Positions 1 to 11,700 of a DNA stretch of 64,000 nt are shown here, one piece after another. The stretch's first letter is position 1. Each line of letters begins with the position of its first letter. The stretch is from the NCBI GenBank assembly GCA_031213475.1, contig JARUPZ010000003.1, positions 8,734,313 through 8,798,312 of the forward strand. Direction: 5' to 3'. This stretch comes from Nereocystis luetkeana (lineage: Eukaryota; Sar; Phaeophyceae; Laminariales; Laminariaceae). The notes beneath the pieces were generated by a model, which worked only from the letters and a program-made list of their open reading frames with translations, made no database searches and was not told the DNA's origin. Position numbers and translations under genes: made by a program.

Positions 1-1081
1 TGCTGCGGTCCCGCACACTCAACACCGATCAACGAGCAATGACCAATGTATTTGACAGCGAGGACTGAAAATGTATGTACATTTTGTACCTTCTTTTTGT
101 TGTTTTTGTGGACAGGGAGAGGCGTCGAACAGGTTGGTTTACAGACGTAAATTCATTTGCTCCATAAGCCCGGGGAGGAATATTTTCGGCCGATCGTCTG
201 TGTATATGTGGCGGTCACCTTGCGCTGCTTCTGGACGCGCATGTCAAACGGAGGCAAGTACCTGCAAAGAGGGTGTAGTTTGGTTGTAGCGACGAGCAGG
301 GAGCCAGTTGGGCGCCTGTCGCTTGCGACGATGAGATAGGAAGATCTCGACCGAGGAGGACCATACAAAACACACTCTAGCCAACACTGAACAATAAATG
401 GCTAGAAGCTGGGTAGCACTCACCTCGACATAGACTCCCCCGGCCGAACCTCGACACGGCTGCGCCAAGTCGGGCACAACAAGCTTAGGGGTTGCACAGG
501 CGAGGACTCCGCCGAACAAGGGGGGAAACCACAGGGGACTGTTGTTCGCGCTCTGCCTGACACCTTCGCATCCTCCTCTTCTTGCGGTTATTTATACCCT
601 TCGAAGGCATGTCGGACAGGGGACTAGATAGAGTCTAGGGCGTATTCAACATGAAAAATCCACGCCATCATGTTAAGTCCTGACAAGGTCATGCAGAACG
701 CAGGAGGCGTAATAGCCATAATATGAACGGGCATTATTACTGCTGTCGATCAGTGATGGCCCTCTTTTTGCGGGCGTGTATCACCTAGACCCGCAGATGC
801 GGTGCATAGGCGCAGGCATGGTCACACCGAGACACCGAGTGGTTGGTAGTAAACATACCGATAGTGGCCGACTACTTATCTACCAGGCATAATATATCCT
901 CAGGCCACCAGGACGAAGAATAATTACGACCGGCTATGGTGTACATCCGCTTGTTGTACAGACAATACGGCCTCGGGCAGTTTGCACCGCGTCAGTATTT
1001 TTGACAGAAGGCAACGGAATCAGGGCGTTTGGTTACAGGACAGAGGCCCTAATACTACTGCCGTACGTGCGATTCACACTA
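1..1081. other. Intergenic, no gene seen
   Basis: Only short overlapping open frames without recognisable domains occur here. I see no splice-consistent exon, repeat array or RNA gene. It ends at the TA target of the Stowaway-like element that starts at 1082. Confidence 0.5.
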
Positions 1082-1186
1082 TTACGCGGAACCATATTAA
1101 ATAGGGCCTATGGTACACATAAAAACCTATATATTTACTTATTTTCGCTAACAATATTTGGCCCTATTTACTATGGTCCCCCCTAA
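1082..1186 (+). mobile_element. Stowaway-like MITE, copy A
   Basis: This is a roughly 105-bp element with terminal inverted repeats related to TTACGGGGGACCATAGTAAA. Four other copies lie at 7781, 13989, 29145 and 38258. The ends are a little decayed (TTACGCGG on the left). The 5' flank is TA, matching the TA duplication that is intact in copies C and E. It encodes nothing. The middle reads straight through the site where copies C and E carry an extra CCAGGTA, so this copy serves as the uninserted reference. Confidence 0.85.
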
Positions 1187-1570
1187 ATAATAGGCGTCCA
1201 AACCTCGGACGAAGAGTCACGCACCCTGCACATCAACAGTCTTCGCGAGCGCAGCTCGAGAGCTATTTGGAGATGATACCTCGTGCGTAGGTCGGATGGT
1301 CCCAAAACGAAGCGTTTCGCAAATTCTGGAGGCGTTGCCCTTGTGGGATGCCCATGGGGGGGGGGAACCAAGAGCTGTGGAACACTCGGGTACCTGGCAC
1401 TGGTCCTGGGCCCGACATCTGATCGTCGCAACATCGAAACAGGCACGAGAAGTGAGCGGCGTAAAGAAGAGGGGTGCCCTATTTTTTCGATGAGACTCGA
1501 TTACATACAGCAGTAGTATCAGGTGAGCTGAGTGCCAATACCTCCGTCGTCTGAAATATGGTCTGACGTG
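1187..1570. other. Intergenic, nothing recognised
   Basis: The stretch contains one exact TACAGCAGTA motif (1506-1515) and a G run near 1358. Open frames across 1283-1516 overlap in three frames without recognisable domains. Confidence 0.45.
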
Positions 1571-1660
1571 CTTTTTTTAGAACTGCAGTCCGGTTTGGGG
1601 GACAAACCACTTAAACTCCAGGTAGTTTGTCCCCAAGACGGGACTGCGGTCCTAAACGGG
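1571..1660 (+). mobile_element. piggyBac-like MITE, copy 1
   Basis: A palindromic element of about 90 bp with arms of the form CCCTTTTAGAACCGCAGTCC facing its complement; the left end is degraded to a T run. It belongs to the family best preserved at 10284-10373, where intact TTAA duplications flank it. A second partial copy follows directly. Confidence 0.75.
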
Positions 1661-1673
1661 TTACCAAAGCGCA

Positions 1674-1737
1674 TTTGGGGGCAAACCACTCAAACTCCAG
1701 GTAGTTTGTCCCCGAAACGGGGATGCGGTCCTACCGA
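1674..1737 (+). mobile_element. piggyBac-like MITE fragment
   Basis: This repeats the inner part of the preceding element (TTTGGGGGCAAACCACT to GGATGCGGTCCTA) and lacks the outer left arm. The two stand head to tail, so either a tandem duplication or a nested insertion produced them. Confidence 0.6.
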
Positions 1738-2039
1738 AACGCATCGAACGGAGAAGATTGTCTGGTACCAGGTACTACAGCAGTGAATTTTAGTATAGCG
1801 CGCGTGCTCGATTGAGCAAAAAAGCTTGGACAATCGAGGACTAGAAACTGTGGGTAGAATATATATGGTGGTCCACCTTCCGAAGGTATTATTCTTGTGG
1901 ATTTATATTAACGAAGCTTACTTGTCAGCGGGGACATAATAAGCTGGGCGACGATGATCCTGGAGATTCAACACGCACCTTGAATCATTCGCCTAGATAG
2001 AGGATAATTTCGGAAGGAGATGGCAGATCGATCGTTCAG

Positions 2040-2540
2040 GAGAGCTTGAAGCGCCGCCGAGGGGGTAGGCGATGCCCCTCCTATTATCGATCACGGTTTG
2101 CACTGCACTCTCGAGAAGGTCCGACGTGCCTACGAAAATATCGCCTAAAGTTAGACCTCTCGGGACTAAAGAGAGGTCAAATCGGCATGCCTCGCCTGCA
2201 CTGCTGGATATATCCCCCAATTTCAATGCAGATAAGAGCGCTGTGTACTGTAGTTGCGCCCTAGATAAGACCATCCAGGATTGGAGAGCGGTCAAATCGG
2301 CATGTCCCCCGTGCTCTAAAAACTCTCGGTACACACCAGGTATTTCCCAATAATGCAGATAAAAAGTGCTGTGTGCTGTAATTGCGTCCTACCAGGTATT
2401 AAGGTAAGGCCATTCAGTATTGGAGAGCGGTCAAGTCCCGCCTGTACGAATCTGTTTCCGATGCTAATTTCCCGATGCAGATGGGAGCGTTGTGTACTGT
2501 AGTTAAGAACGCCTGTTTTGGCTTGTCGTGGGGCGTTCCT
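2040..2540 (+). repeat. Degenerate tandem repeat, about 3 units
   Basis: Blocks beginning GAGnGGTCAAATCGGCATG recur near 2170, 2286 and 2426. Each is followed by a block reading AATGCAGATnnnAGnGCTGTGT. Unit length is about 115-140 bp. The second unit contains TACCAGGTA (2390-2398) where the first has only TA. A 235-residue minus open frame over this region (2316-3023) has no recognisable domain, so I treat the region as noncoding. Confidence 0.55.
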
Positions 2541-5500
2541 AGCTCGGGGTACCCACTGTATACCCTCCCTGCCTGCGACGAACGTTCCCATCGACGAAAA
2601 ATGACGAGCACCGAGAAAGTGATTCGGGTGCCCATTGCCTGGGTGCAGAGAACACATCAAGGGGGCAGACCGTGCGGGGTAGGATGAGGCGCAACTTGAG
2701 TAGTAGACACCAGTGGTAGCCGAGGGAAAAGCTACTGTAGGCGTCGCAATGATTATGCCAGATATGCCGCACGCGCTGTGTATACCCCGGATGATCGCAC
2801 GCCCCCAATCAACACGTTCGGGTCGACCGCCCATGTGTTTTCGTGTCATTCGAGCTACTTGGTGAAAAATGTTGCAGGGTCCTGGGCGCAATGGACGACA
2901 AAAATCGCGCCGCAGGAAAAACAACTGATTCCGGTATTCATTTGCTGTATCATGGTTCCATTGGGGGGGGGTACAGGTGTTACGGTGCAATTGGCCGGTT
3001 GCAGTTGTAGGGGGGACACGCACTAGACCGGGCTATCGGCGACAACCGCCCAAGCTACTGTCGTAAGGCTATTCATGCGTACCTGTTATGGGTAGTGGCT
3101 TAAACTTGTTCGCCTCGAATCAACACTGTATGTTGTTGGGGGGGAAGTTTCCGCTTTCGCCTGGACCGGGCATTTGCCTCTACCTCGACAGGATTACGAA
3201 CGCAGTGCCGCCATACGCATACACATCTCCCCTAGCACAATAGAAAGACGTTGCGTGTGCAACATGAATGAAAATCAATTGCGTTGCGTCTTTCATCGAT
3301 CGAACTGATTGCTGGTGGTGCTGTTCGTTTTACCATCCCAGCACCTACATAGGCGGGACTACTTGAAAGTGCTTGGCTACGTAAAACGACCCACCTGGTA
3401 GCTGTTAGTGCTGCTGCTCTGAGAACTACAAGCGTCTAGACACGAGGAGGATGCACCGCAAAACATCTGTCCGTACGACAAGCCAGACCTCCCTCCTTGC
3501 GCACCCACCCACAACGTCGAAAGGAAGCACTCCCGAACGCACACCCCCCACCCCAGGTTTTGCTATCGTACTTCCCAGAATCCCACCTATCGAGGAGCGC
3601 CTCTTATAACACCCTTTCGGGCCTTTAGAGTGACAAAAATAGATAGAAAACAAAAATACGACATCAACTTCGGCCACAAGAAGCACTCGGGCTGCGTGAT
3701 TTCATCGCCAAAAAATGCCCCGATTAAAGTGCCAGGAGTTGCGCTAGTAACGCAGATACTGCTCCTTTTTCTTACGCGCACACAGAAAGGTTGATACACC
3801 GCACTAGCCGATGCTTTAGGGTCGGAATATCTCCGGGGTCCCAAACGGGCGGAAAATAGTAGCGATGTCCGAGCAGTCTTGATGCATCAATTGGTTTCCG
3901 TTTTCCGGACAACATTGGACGCTCACGAGGACGAACACGACTTTGACCCACCGCTGTGAACGGCACATCGCAAGGGGCGTTCCCACGCGCATTTTGCTTT
4001 ACAAAAAAACTCGTCCAATCAAACAGACAGACGCATGTCAAACGTCCCCCAATGAAACCGACACACTGTCGCGCACAGACGGAGGAATGTTCATTTCAGC
4101 CCTAACGTGTACAGTCGTCAGAACCCCGTCGCGTCCCATTCATCGATTAGTCTTTTCGCGTTATCCACTCCTACGCAAAGCAATTGCTATTACAGTTATC
4201 CCTCCGCCGCCCCGCCGCTCCCTCCGCCGAGCAATCGATCGCCACGTCCTCCACCCCGCCCGGGAGGAGAGTATGTGGTTTCAAAGGATTGAAGCCGCCG
4301 ATACTTCGTATTAATAGGCCTTTGCCCATGCTCGACCGATGCAAAATCACCCCGAAACAAAAAACAAAACGCACCCTCATACCACCAATGCCAAAAAATA
4401 ATCCATCGCCAGCCTCGACTTTCTCTCAAGTCGCGTAAAGAAAACGATAACTATCCGTGTCCTTGCGCGGTGCTCACGCTATCCTAAAGCATGTACCCGT
4501 CTATCCCATCAATCGGCCGGCCTAAATTCTGCCGAGAACAATCGATTTACTTAATAGTTTCACAATGAGTAACCATCCCAGCACGCATGCATGTGACCGG
4601 ACGATGTAAATCTCACACGGGGTTCAAAGCGTGCACCCCGCGAAACAACGAACATCAACGGAAGCACTATCGTCTCTAACACAGCGCACGTGGTGCAGAA
4701 ACAGCGCCTTGCCGTGGAGAAGCAACCTCGGCAGACAACGGGGGTAATTCTCGGGCTATTAGCCCCTCTTGCATTTCTACGGTAAAGCTACCAGCTACTT
4801 GTGATGGCCAACCATTCCCCGCGCGTATCGAACCATCAATGTAACTCCGCTCCGTTGGCGCGGAAGGCGTCAAATCGACTCCGTCCTGATAACCGTGCTT
4901 TTTTTTTGTTGATTATAGCTCGGGCTGGCCCCGCCACCGCGACAGCTGGATTGCAGCCCATTAGGGCTGTCGCCAGCAGGGGCAAACGTCAGAAACAGTG
5001 CGTAGTTCGAGCAAGTACTTATTACAGCCCCGAAATACCACCATTCCAGCCCCACCTCAAGAACCGGCCATCGAGAACATGAAACAGAAGCAAAGGCAGC
5101 ATGGTATCCGCTGATGCAGGTCTCGATGGTCGATATTACTCGGCACAAACACCACGGAAGCAACAAAATCCATTCACTGCCGTTCCAGCCTTCCAAGAAG
5201 AGAGACATGATGCCTGGCTCCCATGGGATGGGCCGAAGCGGCACACTCCGCGCCTAATAAATCGAAACAAACTATCCAAAAAACACATCTACAACGGGTG
5301 CTTTCAGATCACCGGAGCGATTGACCACGGCTCCTAGGCGCTTTCACAGAAGTCCCACGTCTACGCTTGTGTTGCCATCGTAAGGTCCACCATCCCAAGG
5401 CGGAAATCCCCCCCTTCTCCCGCCCCGTCTTACGGCACGGGATAAGGCTGTGTCCCCGCCTCTCCCAAAAGGCAGCCTTCCTGCAAAGCTCGCGCGGCGC

Positions 5501-5758
5501 GTGGTCGGCGCGTTACCCTCTTGCCTTGCTCGCTCCGCTCCGCGATTTCACCACACACTGGGAAACGCAGACATTCTCTTCCACCAGAGGCCAACCTGGA
5601 ACGCGGATGCCTTTCGCCAGAAAAAGCAAGTATTCACCCCCCCCCCCCCCCACCCATGCCCCCGCGCCCGGACCCGACCCCGCCCGCCCGACCAAGCCCG
5701 AGAAGACGGTGGCAGTGCGTGCGAAAACAGAACGCGCACAAGACGCATACCCAAGCCA
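2541..5758. other. Intergenic 3' of the SUN gene
   Basis: About 3.2 kb without a supportable gene. Short frames overlap on both strands and none shows a domain or matched splice sites. A C-rich run at 5637-5652 lies just downstream of the SUN gene stop, in what should be its 3' untranslated region. Confidence 0.45.
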
Positions 5759-8700
5759 TTAGACGACGGGTTCACCGTGAACGCGGAGCCCGTACACACA
5801 CGTCCATTTCCCTCCATGGTTACTCTGCACCTCCAGCGTCACCCACCCCACGGGCGGCGCCAACAGCCGGCTTTCGTCCGACGCCGCGAAAGTCTGCACG
5901 CCGGGAGCGTCCCCTCCCGCCGAGTACTCCACGCCCTCCACCAGCACGTAAGGCCGCGGCTGTGCTGCCACCGAACCTCGGCTGCCACCGCCGCCGCCAA
6001 CGCCGCCAACGCCACCGATGCGGCCAAACCCTGAAGTCGGCGCTGCCGCCGCGGACGGGTCGACGTCCCAGCCAAGGACTCGGAAGGCGCGGGGGGCACT
6101 CTTCGAGGCGGAGGGAGCATAGGCCGTGCGCGCGTGCTCGATAGAGACGTGGGTCACTTTGACGAAGGCCTCGGACGACTTCGCGCCTTCCTCGCCCGCG
6201 TCGAGGTCGGGGTTAGACTCTCCGACAGTCCGACCACTGGCGGGGGCAGGGGGGCGAGCGAGCTTCACCGTCAGCCTTCCCTCTCCGCCCTGGAATGCGA
6301 AGCAGGAGCCCAGCGAGTTAGACGTCGACAGGGCGGCGTCGCCGTCCTCGGCGTAGACTCGCCCTGGCATCCTCAGGAGGTGCAGGACGTAGTCCGCCCA
6401 GGGCAGCATGGTGCTCGCGAGGGTGGGGGACGTGAGCTTGCCCTCCGTCCCGTCGAGGGACATGAGCGGGCCGTAGACGACGGAGGCTCCCGGGATGAGG
6501 GACGCGTAGTCGGGCATTCCGGTTCCGCCCGAGGAGAAGATCTGTTGAGTCCGGAGGGGGGCAAGACAGGGCAAAAGGTGGGGCAAGGGGAAGCAAGGCA
6601 CGGCGCGCAAGGTAAAATAATGCGACGCGACGCAACGTGAAACGGCAGGGCAGGGCAGGGCAGGGCAGGGCAAGGCGAGGCAGGGCAGGGCAGGGCAGGA
6701 AGTGCGCTCGATTCCTTTGCCGGGGGTAAAAGTCGGTCCGGGAAAGCGGAACAGCCTTGGACAAAAACACCGTAGTGCATGCTCATTCCACGACAAAACT
6801 GAACCCTTTCGACAGCCGCGTGGGCAGGGGCGAAAGCAGGGGGGTGCAGGGTCTCGCGGTGGAATTTAGTTGTTCACCTCCACACCGCACAGTACACAGA
6901 ATAGAGTATCGGATCTCGCCCAAACGCAATGTTTTGTTGAAACAAGTTGTCAGTGCCACGGCACGTTCCGGGACAGGAAGGGGGGGGGGCTGTCCCGCGA
7001 CGATAAACCTCTCGTCGCACCTCAACCTCCTGGGCCACAAGCTCTTCCGCCTCACGAGCCGTCTCGAGCGCGCGCAGAGGCGAGGACGGAGACGAGGGTG
7101 TCTCTTCGCCCGCAGAGCCCAAGTTCCGCCAGACCTGCCTTATCTGCTGACGCAGGGCAAAGATAAAGAAACCGTCGAGAACCAAAAAACAAAACAAAAT
7201 AAGGTACGTACACCATAGTGGACGGGTTAAAAAACGACGGAGGCGTCGCGGGAGGGACAGGGGGGGGTGGGGGTGACGGACACGGTGTCGATGTCGTTTG
7301 TGAGCTCCCACGCGGGTAAGGTTACTCGCTACTCGCCACGCACGTCGTCACCGCACGCACTACAGCTATTACGGCAAGACCCGATTTGCAGGCCATCTTG
7401 GGGACTTGACGACAAGGAGGAGCGTGCGGGCAAAAACTGTTTATGTCGGTCACCAGGGGCGGCGTGGGGCGGTCAACAAGCACCGACAGCCGCAAGCACG
7501 AAGCGGCAGAGTCAACGATGAAAAGACGATGTCTTCATGACGCTATTTTTTTCTAACGCACGGTTGCTCGATGCCGGTGGTTTTTTGGCGGCTGCAAGGG
7601 GCGGGCGGACCCCCGTACGCCAGACGAAAACCGTCTACAACTCGCAGCAGGGCACGCTTGGCGCTCACGTGCGACGCAGCGATCAACACCTCCGTGACAC
7701 CGCTACCCTATTCCTGTGCGCAAGCTACCGTCCGTGAGTGTCGGGAGGCTGCCACACAGCAAACGCCACACGTGACGCTATTACGGGGGACCATAGTAAA
7801 TAGGACCTACGGTACACACAAAAAACTATATCTTTCGCTATTTTTACTGACAATATTTGGTCCTATTTACTATGGACCCCCGTAACAGAAATCCATGATA
7901 AAATCAATGCGCGCGGTGGCCGCCGTGTTCTGTTGCTTCCATTGCATTGCCGCCTCCTGCAACGACAACGCCTTTCTTGTATTTTGTTCTTGAAGAAACA
8001 GTCAACGCACCACGCCCAAAATATCAGCCCTACCGCTCGCCGCCCCCCCCCCCCCCCCCCCCCCTCCCACAATCGAAAAGCAAAAAAAAAAAAACGCTCC
8101 CCCAAAGTTGACAATGTCCGCGATTCAAGTCCACCGGGCTTATGGGGGGCAACTAGACGGAACCACCCTACGCTCATTCCAACCTTCATCACACGTATAT
8201 CTCAGTTCAATATTTTTCCTTGGTCATTCCTCACTCAGCATCCATCGTCGTCGACCAAACCACTCACCGTCCATCGTCAACCACTGATCATCGGTCACCA
8301 ACCACCCATCCCATCACACAGCACACAAGGAACGGGCACACGGAAGGCACCCCTGCTCAACTTGGTTATCGTGACATCATTCACCTCATTCGCCACGGCG
8401 GCCTCCACGCGCTGCTGCAAGTCCTCGTCCAAACCCTCGCCGCTAGCCGCGGCCGCCAGCGCTGCCTCCTGCACACGCCGAGCGAGGCGGGCACCATCCT
8501 GCAACGAACACAGCGCATAATACATCACACCAGCACGAGGCACAAAGCCCACGGGGGCGGCGGGACGGGGAGGAAAGCCGAGAGGGCGACAGCGGAAAGG
8601 CCGCGGGAGGGTTAGAAAGTGGGTTCGGGGTGCGGGTGGGGGGTGTACTCGATAGGAGAGATGTACTCGATCTCATGCATGGCCGTAGTCGTATGACCAC

Positions 8701-11700
8701 AGACCCTCGCATCCCTACAATGCCGGGACGGAGCATGTCGGTTTTTCACCGACCAGGCAGACATTTCTTCCACCAAGCGCGAAGCGCCGTGAGGTTTCCG
8801 GCGAGTCGCATGAAGGGTGAGCTGCATCCTACGAAGAACCGCTTGTGAGGCGGACTTGCACATGGATGGCAGCTTCAATAAGTTAATTTAATTTCCGGTG
8901 TAGGCATTTCCAAAGACAGCAATGAGAGGGGGGGGGGGGGGGGGGGGTGAGCGTAACGCAGCCGAACATCGTATCGCTCGCCCCATATAACCTACCAGGT
9001 GAACAAGGGCTCTCGATGTACCGTCTGGCAATCCATAGGAAGGAAGAATTGGAATAAATCAGCACGCCCGGAGAGTTGCCGAGGGACCACAGCAAAACCT
9101 CCGCTACCATTACATGAACGCCTCAAACAAAACCCGACCTTGTTTTCGAGGACAAACGACCTACGGTAGGACTACTGTAGCGTGCTATATTTTATTTGCG
9201 GCAAGTGTTGAAGGGCCAAACTGAGTGTCGAGGGAGGGGGGGGGGCATCTCAGCGGGCGGAGGGGGGTATAGAGAGAAGAGCAAACCACCCAAAATCCAA
9301 AACTCCTTTAGAAAGCATACACTTGGTATAGCACCACACCACGAGCAGCACACCAGGATCATACTGTCGAGGCATTCTCTCTACTGGTTCATGAAATTAA
9401 CTGGGACAAGGCACGAGCAGGGGGGGGGGGGGGGGGGGGGGTCAATACTTCTCCCGTTCCCAAGATAAGGTCTGTACCTCACCCAGAAAACCTTTAGAGA
9501 AAAGCTGTACCCGCCACCCACTGGCTAGTAGTGGGCATGCCAACAAAGCTAGAATGAAGAAGAAATAAAAGAACGGATTGCCAAAGACATTGGCTAGTTC
9601 CCCGGTTGACAAGCTCGGTTACTAGTCCGGTTCTGGGCCCCACACAAACTCCAGCCACCGCACTGTAAGGCCATAGCTTACAAAATCCACGGAGAACAGA
9701 AGAAACAAAAACAAACCAACAACAACAAACAAAACACGCAAAAAAATGAGCAATACCACCACCACCACCAACCACCACCACCACCACCACCACCACCACC
9801 ACCAACAACAACAACACGAAAAACAAACCAAACAAAAAAATCAAGCGAAAAAAAAAAAAAGTCGGGCACGCGCGTCACACCTTTGCGCCCGGCTTGCGCG
9901 CGCTCATCTCGCCGACCCTGTCGACTCCAGCCAAGACGCTCTCCGCGCTGAGGAACGCCTCTTCGAAAGCTCTCGCAAAGTCGGCATCCCACGTCTGCGC
10001 CGCCTCGGCCGCCGCCTGTCGCCGCTCCGCGGAAGAGTGGGAGGAGGATGAGGACGGGGAGGACGAAGACAGTTTCTCGAGGTCTTCCACGGCCGAGTCG
10101 GTCCACTTCTGCCCTTCTTCCACCGCCTCGCTGCAACGGCCAGGTAGGAGAACCAAGATCGCAAAATAAAGGTGGAGGAGGGGGAGGGGGAGAGGGGGGG
10201 GGGGGGGGGGGGGGGCGAGAAGAGAGCGCAGTATCAGTACGAACGCAACACAAAGCGGGTGAGCACGGAATTAGAACGTTTAACCCCTTTAGAACCGCAG
10301 TCCCGTCTGGGGACAAAAATACTTGAAATTTGACTGGTTTTGTCCCCAGAACGGGACTGCGGTTCTAAAAGGGTTAAGGAGGGGGGTTGGTGTGCTTGTA
10401 TCATCCACGGTCGTGGTCGTATGACCATTAGACCCTCGCACCCCTACATTGCTGGGACGGAGCACGTCGGGTCTTCACCGCACCAGGTATAGACAGATAT
10501 CGCTTATACCAAGCGCGGAGCGAAACCTTAGGTGCTCGGCGAGTCGCACGAAGGGCGAGCCGCATCCTGTTAAGAACCGCTTGTAAGGCGGGCTTGCGAT
10601 GGATGACAGCTTAGAAGGAATAGTTGATTTCTTTTTTGGTGTAGCCACTTCCTGAAGGGGTGGGGGGTGGGGTGGCTGTCCATGGGGAGGGAGAAGGTGA
10701 TATGCCTGGTATAAGCGCGCCCGTGCCCACCCAGGCCTGTCTCGACCACACGTCAAGAGCGGAAACACATGGTTGTCTTCTTGAATAGCACATCTACAGA
10801 CCGCGAGGGTACAACCAACAGTATTGGCTTCTCTCAGAGCACGTCGCCCGGCCGCCATGGGTACACGTGAAGAAACCTAAAGATCCCAATCACACACCTC
10901 GTCGCATCGACCAGGGCCTTGAGCGCCTTCTCCATGCCCCGCACCTCGGCCAGCTGAGAGAGCGAAACCGACTCCGACACCTGCGGGTCGTCCGGCAACC
11001 CACGCGAAGCTACGCCTCCCGCCGCCTAGATGACACGATGCATTCACGCATGCACACAGCGCCAACCCAAGCACAACAGAACGAACGAATTATTTAGGAG
11101 ATGAACGAAGGAACGGTCGAACGTATGAACTAAACAGCGCGACGAAAATGTGAGCCATTGGACGGTTGGACGAACGACCTATTGATAGCCGAACGAACGA
11201 ATAAGCGATCAAAGCCATCCCGTAATTGAAAGGACGACCTGCACAATGAAACGACCGAAGGAACGCACGAAACCGTGGAACATGAAGGCAAAACAAAACG
11301 CATGGTTCAATCGAAATGACGTGAGCAAGGAATGCACTCGAATAAGAAACGGTCGAAACACCGAACTGAGCAACGGAAACGGCCGAAGGGCCGAATATAT
11401 TCTTGGAACAAACGGTTCAACGAACGAACTAGACCATGGGATATGCCCCGACAGTGCCCACCGTACCAGCTAGCTGAAAAATCGTCTCCCCAGCGGGGGC
11501 AGAGGCCAACAGCGGAACAAGTTCGTGTGGAAATCATACCTGATCCCGCAGAAGCCCCATCTGGTCATCGAAGGCATGGACGAGGCTCCGTAGGCCCTCA
11601 AGCGCCGCATGGGCGTTCTCGTCCTGCACGTTCAACACAACACACGCACGGTAGGGGTGTGGGTAATTAATGTTTGCGGGTAATTTATGGTTGATATCAA

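Noticed and set aside
2316-3023. 235-residue minus frame
   Set aside because: No recognisable domain, overlaps a tandem repeat and other frames, and the length is reachable by chance in this amount of sequence.
7146-7311. Apparent transmembrane segment just before a SUN exon
   Set aside because: T-rich pyrimidine tract upstream of the acceptor at 7147, with no AG available to start an exon further upstream.
9494-9844. Val/Trp-rich and His-rich frames
   Set aside because: Translations of a CAC/GTG triplet array inside a SUN gene intron.
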